Part shown: piece after piece, positions 5,237-9,498 of the stretch | Position numbering within the stretch: the stretch's first letter is position 1 | Layout of the letters: the number at the start of each line of letters is the position of its first letter | From: Natronohydrobacter sp. | Lineage (GTDB): Bacteria > Pseudomonadota > Alphaproteobacteria > Rhodobacterales > Rhodobacteraceae | Assembly (NCBI GenBank): GCA_007118445.1 | Contig: SKRP01000086.1 | Coordinates: forward strand, 1-9,498 | Direction of reading: 5' to 3' | Length of the DNA: 9,498 nucleotides | The notes under the pieces: model-generated | The model's input: the letters and a program-made list of their open reading frames with translations, nothing else | What the model was told of the DNA's origin: nothing | Database searches by the model: none | Position numbers and translations under genes: made by a program

Positions 5237-5311
5237 GTAGGCCCGGAGGGACTCGAACCCCCAACCAAAGCGTTATGAGCGCTCTGCTCTAACCAATTGA
5301 GCTACAGGCCC
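5235..5311 (-). tRNA. tRNA with CAU anticodon, probably tRNA-Ile2 (lysidine type)
   Basis: This 77-nt gene includes an encoded CCA. On the minus strand the acceptor GGGCCTG pairs with CGGGCCT using two G-U pairs. The D-stem is GCTC/GAGC, the anticodon arm is GAGCG-CTCATAA-CGCTT, and the T-arm is GGGGG-TTCGAGT-CCCTC. The anticodon is CAT. It is not the initiator, because position 1-72 is paired and the anticodon stem lacks three G-C pairs. Between elongator Met and Ile2, the C4-G69 and C5-G68 pairs and similarity to E. coli ileX favour Ile2, whose C34 is converted to lysidine by TilS to read AUA. The annotation could equally be tRNA-Met without a trained model. Confidence 0.95.
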
Positions 5312-5323
5312 GACCTGAGCGCG

Positions 5324-5352
5324 GTGCTATGCGCAAACTGCCAGCGGGTCAA
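5324..5352 (-). promoter_or_regulatory. Promoter of the CAU tRNA
   Basis: On the minus strand TTGACC (5352-5347), a 17-bp spacer and TAGCAC (5329-5324) lie so that transcription would start near 5317, about 6 nt before the tRNA 5' end. The short leader and the GC-rich segment between -10 and the start are typical of stable-RNA promoters under stringent control. Confidence 0.65.
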
Positions 5353-5356
5353 GTCA

Positions 5357-5388
5357 GCAGGCAGGGCAAGTCTGCTTGCCCTGCCTGC
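5357..5388. repeat. Perfect 14-bp inverted repeat between tRNA promoter and purM
   Basis: GCAGGCAGGGCAAG (5357-5370), loop TCTG, then the exact reverse complement (5375-5388). The outer TCA (5354-5356) and TGA (5391-5393) could add three pairs across a 2-nt bulge. The left arm begins 4 bp upstream of the tRNA -35; the right arm contains a TTGCCC that may be the purM -35. There is no T-run, so it is not a canonical terminator. Possible roles are an operator, an insulator between divergent promoters or a dispersed repeat. Confidence 0.85.
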
Positions 5389-5404
5389 CCTGATCCGGTA
5401 TCGC
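5376..5404 (+). promoter_or_regulatory. Candidate promoter of purM-purN
   Basis: TTGCCC (5376-5381), a 17-bp spacer and TATCGC (5399-5404) would start transcription near 5411, about 30 nt before purM. The -10 is weak (3 of 6). The -35 falls inside the right arm of the 14-bp inverted repeat, so a factor bound to the repeat would block it. Confidence 0.3.
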
Positions 5405-5440
5405 GCGGCTGAAGATGTCACGCTGCAAGGGGCTGCAATC

Positions 5441-6487
5441 ATGTCAGAGGGCAAGAACGGGTTGAGCTACGCGCAGGCGGGCGTCGATATTGACGCGGGC
5501 AATGCGCTGGTCGAGGCGATCAAGCCTGCCGCCAAGGCCACCACGCGCCCCGGTGTCATGGCGGGCTTGGGCGGATTTGGCGCGCTGTTCGATCTGAAGG
5601 GCGCAGGCTATACCGACCCGATCCTTGTGGCGGCGACAGATGGGGTGGGCACCAAGCTGCGCATTGCCATCGACACGGATCATCTGGACACGATCGGCAT
5701 CGATCTGGTGGCGATGTGCGTCAATGATCTGGTCTGTCAGGGCGCGGAGCCGCTGTTCTTTCTGGATTATTTTGCAACTGGCAAGCTGGATGTGCCTGCT
5801 GCGACCCGCATCATCACCGGCATTGCCGAGGGCTGCCGGCTATCGGGGGCCGCGCTGATCGGGGGCGAGACGGCGGAAATGCCGGGCATGTATGACGCCA
5901 AGGATTTCGACCTTGCCGGTTTTGCTGTCGGCGCAATGGAGCGCGGCACTGATCTGCCTGCGGGGGTGCAGGCGGGGGATGTGCTGCTGGGTCTGGCCTC
6001 GGACGGGGTGCATTCCAACGGCTATTCGCTGGTGCGCAAGATCGTCGAGCGCACAGGGCTGGGCTGGGACGTGCCCGCACCTTTCGCGGCAGACACCCTT
6101 GGCGCGGCGCTGCTCGCGCCGACGCGGCTTTATGTGAAGCCCGCGCTTGCGGCGGTCCGCGCGGGCGGGGTTCATGCGCTGGCGCATATCACCGGGGGCG
6201 GGCTGACCGAGAACCTGCCGCGCGTGCTGCCCGACGGGCTGGGGGCAGAGATTGATCTCGGCGCATGGTCCCTGCCGCCTGTGTTCCGCTGGCTGGCGGA
6301 GGAGGGCGCGATTGCAGAGGCCGAGATGCTCAAGACCTTCAATGCGGGTATCGGCATGGTGCTGGTCGTGGCGGCAGATCAGGCCGATGCGCTGAGCGCG
6401 CTCTTGTCTGACGCGGGTGAGCGCGTGCATCAGCTTGGCCAGGTGTCAGAAGGCGCGGGCATCCGCTATTCCGGGGCGCTGAAGTGA
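5441..6487 (+). CDS. purM: Phosphoribosylformylglycinamidine cyclo-ligase (AIR synthetase)
   Basis: PurM is the cytoplasmic ATP-dependent enzyme that closes FGAM to aminoimidazole ribonucleotide, the fifth step of de novo purine synthesis. The start at 5441 gives 348 residues, normal for the family. Visible motifs are SYAQAGVDIDAGN (9-21), the Gly-rich ATDGVGTKL (65-73), GGETAEMPGMY (141-151), LASDGVHSNGYSLVR (185-199) and HITGGGLTENLPR (249-261), the expected order for the PurM/ThiL/HypE fold. The frame is open back to 5297, but that part crosses the tRNA gene and is not family-like; AAGGGG lies 8 nt before the ATG at 5441. The stop overlaps the purN start by 4 nt (GTGA). Confidence 0.97.
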   Translation: MSEGKNGLSYAQAGVDIDAGNALVEAIKPAAKATTRPGVMAGLGGFGALFDLKGAGYTDPILVAATDGVGTKLRIAIDTDHLDTIGIDLVAMCVNDLVCQGAEPLFFLDYFATGKLDVPAATRIITGIAEGCRLSGAALIGGETAEMPGMYDAKDFDLAGFAVGAMERGTDLPAGVQAGDVLLGLASDGVHSNGYSLVRKIVERTGLGWDVPAPFAADTLGAALLAPTRLYVKPALAAVRAGGVHALAHITGGGLTENLPRVLPDGLGAEIDLGAWSLPPVFRWLAEEGAIAEAEMLKTFNAGIGMVLVVAADQADALSALLSDAGERVHQLGQVSEGAGIRYSGALK

Positions 6488-7077
6488 CCAGGCGCGTCGC
6501 GATCCTGATTTCCGGGTCAGGCTCGAATATGGTCGCACTGGCGCAATCGATGGTGGACGATCATCCGGGCCGCGCCTGTCTGGTGCTGTCAAACGATCCG
6601 CAGGCGGGCGGGCTGGCGAAGGCCGCAGCGATGGGCATTCAGACCGCCGTGGTGGATCACCGGCCCTACAAGGGCGACCGCGCCGCCTTTGAAGCCGCGC
6701 TTCTGGAGCCGCTGCTTGCTGTAAAACCCGATCTGGTCGCGCTGGCCGGGTTCATGCGGGTGCTGACCGGCGATTTCGTGGCGCGTTTCGAGGGGCGGAT
6801 GCTGAATATCCACCCCTCGCTTCTGCCGAAATACAAGGGGCTGAACACCCATGCCCGCGCCATCGCGGCAGGCGAGCGTGAGGCAGGCTGCACGGTCCAT
6901 GAAGTGACGGCCGCGCTGGATGACGGTCCGGTCCTTGGGCAGGCGCGTGTGCCGGTTCTGCCCGGCGACACGCCGGACACCCTTGCTGCGCGTATCCTGC
7001 CGCTGGAGCACCAGCTTTACCCCATGGTGCTGCGCCGCGTGCTGGAGGGCAACCGCGCCCCTATTGCGCTGCCCTGA
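6484..7077 (+). CDS. purN: Phosphoribosylglycinamide formyltransferase
   Basis: PurN transfers the formyl group of 10-formyl-THF to GAR, giving FGAR, the third step of purine synthesis in the cytoplasm. The protein has 197 residues. The start is GTG at 6484, overlapping the purM stop as GTGA, so translation is likely coupled. The phosphate-binding loop ISGSGSNM (9-16) is followed by GFMRVL (89-94) in the folate site, then NIHPSLLPKYKGLNTH (108-123) carrying the catalytic N108 and H110, and HEVTAALDDGP (139-149) with the catalytic Asp D146 (E. coli N106, H108, D144). Together with purM it forms the usual alphaproteobacterial purMN pair. Its last 17 bases overlap the end of the convergent lipoprotein gene. 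Confidence 0.96.
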   Translation: MTRRVAILISGSGSNMVALAQSMVDDHPGRACLVLSNDPQAGGLAKAAAMGIQTAVVDHRPYKGDRAAFEAALLEPLLAVKPDLVALAGFMRVLTGDFVARFEGRMLNIHPSLLPKYKGLNTHARAIAAGEREAGCTVHEVTAALDDGPVLGQARVPVLPGDTPDTLAARILPLEHQLYPMVLRRVLEGNRAPIALP

Positions 7078-7612
7078 AGGCGCGAATCTCGCGTTCGATC
7101 CGCGAAAGCTCTGCCTGCGCGCGCATCAGGTCCAGCCGCAGCGACAGGATAAGCGACTGATTGGCCCGCCATTCCGCGCGCCCTTCGTCCTTTCCGGCCA
7201 ATGCCGCATTGCGCTGGTTCAGGTCGCGGATTTCGTTTTCGATCTCGCTGATGCGCTGGCGCTGACGATGGGCCGCAAGCCCCAGATCATAACCGCGCAG
7301 GAAACCCGCTTCGCTGGATGCAGGGCAGACATCGCGGTAAAGCGCGCCGGCCTCGCCCTCGCGCAGCCCGCTCAGCGGTGTGCAATATTGCCGCAAACCC
7401 GCCGCGTAGCCCTGCGCCCATGCCGCGCGGTCCGGGGTCACATCGACCCGCGCGCAGGCGACGATGTGACGGTCGAATTGCAGATCACCCACGCGCCCGG
7501 CAGCGCCGTCGCGCTGCCCGATGGCAAGCCAATCCCCCTGCAGGCAATCCTCGCGCGAGAGTGAGGCGCATCCCGTGAGCAGTATCAAAGCAGCAAGCGC
7601 GGCATATCGCAT
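7061..7612 (-). CDS. DUF2799-type outer-membrane lipoprotein with coiled-coil tail
   Basis: This is a 183-residue lipoprotein of unknown function. The signal peptide MRYAALAALILLTGC ends in the lipobox LTGC, so Cys15 would be lipidated; Ala at +2 argues for the outer membrane. Residues about 20-112 fit DUF2799 as I remember it: EDCLQGDWLAIGQRDGAAGR, HIVACARVDVTP, WAQGYAAGLRQYCTP and DVCPASSEAGFLRGYDLG, with cysteines at 23, 53, 77 and 96 that could form disulfides in the periplasm. Residues about 116-183 are a charged, Leu/Ile-rich helix, probably a coiled coil. The gene begins 3 nt after galM, which places it last in the rlmB-galM operon; AGGG lies 8 nt before the ATG. Its end overlaps the 3' end of purN by 17 bp on the opposite strand. 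Confidence 0.85.
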   Translation of the reverse strand: MRYAALAALILLTGCASLSREDCLQGDWLAIGQRDGAAGRVGDLQFDRHIVACARVDVTPDRAAWAQGYAAGLRQYCTPLSGLREGEAGALYRDVCPASSEAGFLRGYDLGLAAHRQRQRISEIENEIRDLNQRNAALAGKDEGRAEWRANQSLILSLRLDLMRAQAELSRIEREIRAFRAAQ

Positions 7613-7615
7613 GAA

Positions 7616-8518
7616 TCAGGCCCTTTTTGGCAGGGTGAAGCGCCATTCGGTCGCCTGCACAAGCGGGCCATCCTCGGGCGTCAGCAGAACCGGGAAAAAG
7701 TCCGGCCGGTTCGGCGCATCGGGCCAGCATTGCGGCTCCAGCGCGATCCCGAACATCGAGGGGCCGCCATCATAGACCTGCAGGCCGGGTTCGGTCGTGG
7801 CAAGTTCCATCTTCGGCGCGTCAGGCGCGGACAGCCAAGCGACCGGACGCAGGGCTTCGCGCGCGTCCGACAGGCAGAAATTATGGTCGTAGCGCGGCCC
7901 GTCATCGAGCAGGCGGGCTTCGCGCAGGTCCATCTCGCTTGTGACTGCGACAGGCGGGCCGGTCGGGCATAGCCGCGCATCGACGGGCGTCAGGCGATCC
8001 GCTGCAATCCGCAGGCGATGCCCGTCAAGATTGTCGCGCCCGGTCAGGTTCCAGTAGACATGGCTGGACAGGTTCATTAGCGTGGGCCGGTCGGTGGTCG
8101 CCACCAGATCCAGCCGCAGGGTCTGCCCGTCCACAAGGTAGCGCGCCTCGATCCGGCGCTGGCCGGGAAAACCGCCCTCGCAATGCGCAAGATCGAGCGC
8201 AAAGGTCACATGCGCCGCGCCTTGATCCACGACCGTCCAGTCGCGCCCGTGCAAGCCGATCTCGCCGCCATGCAAAAGCGTCGTGCCCTCATTCGGGTCG
8301 AACCGCCAGAGCTGGTCGCCGATCATCGCCTGCGCGCCGCTGATGCGGTTCGCGACCGGCCCGACCACAGCCCCATGATAGCCCCGGCCCGCGTGATAGG
8401 CGGCAGGGTCCGGCAGACCCGCGACGACCTGATGATCGCCCACCCATAGCTGATGCAGCGCCGCGCCATAGGGCAGCAGGTCCGCCTGCAACGCCCCGCT
8501 GCCGATCCGCAGCATCAT
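7616..8518 (-). CDS. galM: Aldose 1-epimerase (galactose mutarotase family)
   Basis: The protein has 300 residues of the GalM/aldose-epimerase beta-sandwich family, which interconverts the alpha and beta anomers of free aldoses. Active-site candidates are visible in the correct order: VANRISG with R58, LLHGGEIGLHGRDW (81-94) with H83 or H90, NLSSHVYWNLTG (149-160) with H153 (usually NLTNHSYFNL), YDHNF (210-214) with D211, and ALEPQCWPDAPN (259-270) with catalytic Glu261. There is no signal peptide, so it is cytoplasmic. It is shorter than E. coli GalM (346) but close to the compact bacterial forms. It overlaps rlmB by ATGA and has two adjacent ATGs (8518 and 8515). No galactose operon is present, so the physiological sugar is unknown; a related hexose-6-phosphate epimerase is less likely because the arrangement fits GalM. 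Confidence 0.88.
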   Translation of the reverse strand: MMLRIGSGALQADLLPYGAALHQLWVGDHQVVAGLPDPAAYHAGRGYHGAVVGPVANRISGAQAMIGDQLWRFDPNEGTTLLHGGEIGLHGRDWTVVDQGAAHVTFALDLAHCEGGFPGQRRIEARYLVDGQTLRLDLVATTDRPTLMNLSSHVYWNLTGRDNLDGHRLRIAADRLTPVDARLCPTGPPVAVTSEMDLREARLLDDGPRYDHNFCLSDAREALRPVAWLSAPDAPKMELATTEPGLQVYDGGPSMFGIALEPQCWPDAPNRPDFFPVLLTPEDGPLVQATEWRFTLPKRA

Positions 8519-9294
8519 TGCGCCATCCGCGCCGCATAAAGCGCGACCGCCGCCGCGTTCGACACGTTCAGCGACCCGAATTCCCCCGCGCTTGGCACCC
8601 GCACGATCAGATCGCAGGTGGCGCGGGTTTTCTCACGCAGCCCCGGCCCCTCGGCCCCCAGCACCAGCGCAATCGGCCCCGGCGGGAAACGCGCCAGCCC
8701 CTCGGCCAATGTCATCTCGCCTGTCCCATCGAGGCCCAGCAGCACATAGCCCAACCCCTTCAGCGCCTCCATCTCTTCGGCCAGATTGCGCACCCGCAGA
8801 TAGGGCTGGCGTTCCAGCGCGCCGCTCGCGGTCTTGGCCAAGGCACCGGTTTCAGGCGCGGCATGGCGCTGCGTGGCGATCACGGCTTTCGCGCCGAACA
8901 CTTCCGCCGAGCGCAGGATCGCGCCCACGTTATGCGGGTCGCTCACATGATCGAGCATCACCACCAAGCCCCGCGCGCCTTCGGGTGCGCAGACCTCGGG
9001 CACCGAGCCCCAGGCCAGCGGGCGGACCTCCAGCGCGGCACCCTGATGCACGGCTTGGGGGTCCAGGGGGGCCGCGAATTTGCGCGGGTCGCTGATTTCC
9101 GGCTCCATGCCAGAGGCCGCCACTGCGTCCGCCAGCTTGTCGGCGGCGTTGCGGGTCAGGATCAGGCGGCGCTTGTCGCGGGCGGGGTTTTTCAGCGCAT
9201 CTTCCACCGCGTGCAGGCCAAACAGCCACAGCGTTTCCTGCGCGCTTGCGCGGCGGGCCTTTTCCTTGTCGATCACCCAGGCGGGTTTTTTCAT
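8515..9294 (-). CDS. rlmB: 23S rRNA 2'-O-ribose methyltransferase RlmB (TrmH/SpoU family)
   Basis: This is a SAM-dependent cytoplasmic SPOUT methyltransferase; RlmB methylates G2251 (E. coli numbering) in the peptidyl-transferase region of 23S rRNA. The protein has 259 residues. The N-terminal substrate-binding domain begins at WLFGLHAVEDAL (23-34). The three trefoil-knot motifs are LDHVSDPHNVGAILRSAEVFG (115-134 region), LVLGAEGPGLR (210-220) and VPSAGEFGSLNVSNAAAVALY (233-253). The frame runs to 9402, but the family start is MKKPAWVIDKEK at 9294, with AGGGG 7 nt upstream. It is the first gene of rlmB-galM-lipoprotein. A TAAAAT (9361-9356, minus strand) may be its -10, with a poor -35. Other TrmH relatives (tRNA Gm18 enzyme) are possible but fit the N-terminal domain less well. 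Confidence 0.92.
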   Translation of the reverse strand: MKKPAWVIDKEKARRASAQETLWLFGLHAVEDALKNPARDKRRLILTRNAADKLADAVAASGMEPEISDPRKFAAPLDPQAVHQGAALEVRPLAWGSVPEVCAPEGARGLVVMLDHVSDPHNVGAILRSAEVFGAKAVIATQRHAAPETGALAKTASGALERQPYLRVRNLAEEMEALKGLGYVLLGLDGTGEMTLAEGLARFPPGPIALVLGAEGPGLREKTRATCDLIVRVPSAGEFGSLNVSNAAAVALYAARMAQ

Positions 9295-9366
9295 CTCGCA
9301 TCCCCTGTCTTGCGGGGGCGAGAATGCGGCAGCGGGGCAGGGGGGCGCAAGGGTGATTTTAGGGCC

Positions 9367-9394
9367 TTGACGCCCGCCGGGGGCTTCGTTAGAC
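9367..9394 (+). promoter_or_regulatory. Promoter of tRNA-Tyr
   Basis: TTGACG (9367-9372), a 16-bp spacer and TTAGAC (9389-9394) are followed by a GC-rich discriminator GGGCGC (9395-9400), so transcription would start near 9401, 6 nt before the tRNA. The strong -35, weak -10 and GC discriminator are the usual signature of a stringently controlled stable-RNA promoter. CGCCCG (9371-9376) and CGGGCG (9394-9399) form an imperfectly placed inverted repeat across it. Confidence 0.65.
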
Positions 9395-9406
9395 GGGCGC
9401 ACATGA

Positions 9407-9490
9407 GGGCGACGGGCTGCAAGGTGCGGCAGCGGACTGTAACTCCGCCGGGGAGACCCACGCCTGGTTCGATTCCAGGGTCGCCCACCA
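9407..9490 (+). tRNA. tRNA-Tyr (GUA), class II, CCA encoded
   Basis: This 84-nt gene has the acceptor GGGCGAC pairing perfectly with GTCGCCC. The anticodon arm is GCGGA-CTGTAAC-TCCGC with anticodon GTA at 9439-9441. The variable arm is 14 nt (9449-9462) with a GGG-GAGA-CCC hairpin, and the T-arm is CCTGG-TTCGATT-CCAGG. CCA is encoded at 9488-9490. A long variable arm is normal for bacterial tRNA-Tyr. The core is unusual: by my alignment positions 8, 9, 14 and 21 read G, G, C and G instead of the common T, A, A and A, with a D-stem GCTG/CGGC that contains a U-G pair. The gene is divergent from rlmB. Transcription leaves the window, where further tRNA or translation genes would be expected from synteny in related genomes. 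Confidence 0.93.
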
Positions 9491-9498
9491 CCTTCAAA

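Noticed and set aside
5209..5311. Integration (att) site of a genomic island at the tRNA
   Set aside because: The 13-bp repeat lies outside the tRNA body apart from two CCA bases, and no integrase or foreign-looking gene is nearby.
8592..9095. 167-codon plus-strand open frame opposite rlmB
   Set aside because: The product is a Pro/Ala/Arg-rich shadow; the minus strand carries all three SPOUT motifs.
9291..9497. 68-codon minus-strand open frame at the window end
   Set aside because: It is mostly the complement of the tRNA-Tyr gene and its promoter.

Overview
This window looks like ordinary chromosomal DNA from a high-GC alphaproteobacterium, most likely Rhodobacterales (Rhodobacter/Roseobacter/Paracoccus relatives). 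The evidence is the protein families, the murF-mraY tail of a dcw cluster, a purM-purN pair, an LdtR-like MarR regulator, an AapJ/BztA-type binding protein, and rlmB divergent from a tRNA-Tyr gene. Assignments were made by reading motifs, without database searches. The taxon is an inference.

Layout. 1-1161: the last codons of murF, then mraY (lipid I synthase), a cell-wall unit on the + strand. It ends at a perfect 13-bp palindrome and meets a convergent class Ib aspartate aminotransferase gene (1231-2433, -). The aminotransferase is divergent from a two-gene + strand unit, an XRE-type HTH regulator and the flavinylation factor sdhE. The two sides share a compact region with overlapping candidate promoters and an 8-bp tandem repeat. 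3295-3795: a MarR-family regulator. 3796-3998: no gene, but a degenerate 17-bp tandem array (3914-4014) that runs into the 3' end of the next gene. 3999-5018 (-): a periplasmic amino-acid binding protein with no permease genes beside it. 5019-5440: repeats, a CAU-anticodon tRNA (probably tRNA-Ile2) on the - strand with a good promoter, and a perfect 14-bp inverted repeat between that promoter and purM. 5441-7077: purM-purN, overlapping by 4 nt, for de novo purine synthesis. 7061-9294 (-): an apparent operon rlmB-galM-DUF2799 lipoprotein, with a 4-nt overlap and a 3-nt gap; its last gene overlaps the end of purN. 9367-9490: a stable-RNA promoter and a class II tRNA-Tyr.

How the genes relate. 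Most are housekeeping: peptidoglycan precursor synthesis, amino-acid and purine metabolism, succinate dehydrogenase maturation, and rRNA/tRNA function. They form several short transcription units rather than one pathway. I see no phage, transposon, CRISPR, toxin-antitoxin or defence module, and no convincing new multi-gene system. What merits a second look is mostly non-coding: the tandem array apparently derived from the 3' end of the binding-protein gene, the inverted repeat between the tRNA and purM, the shared aminotransferase/XRE control region, and the atypical core of the tRNA-Tyr.
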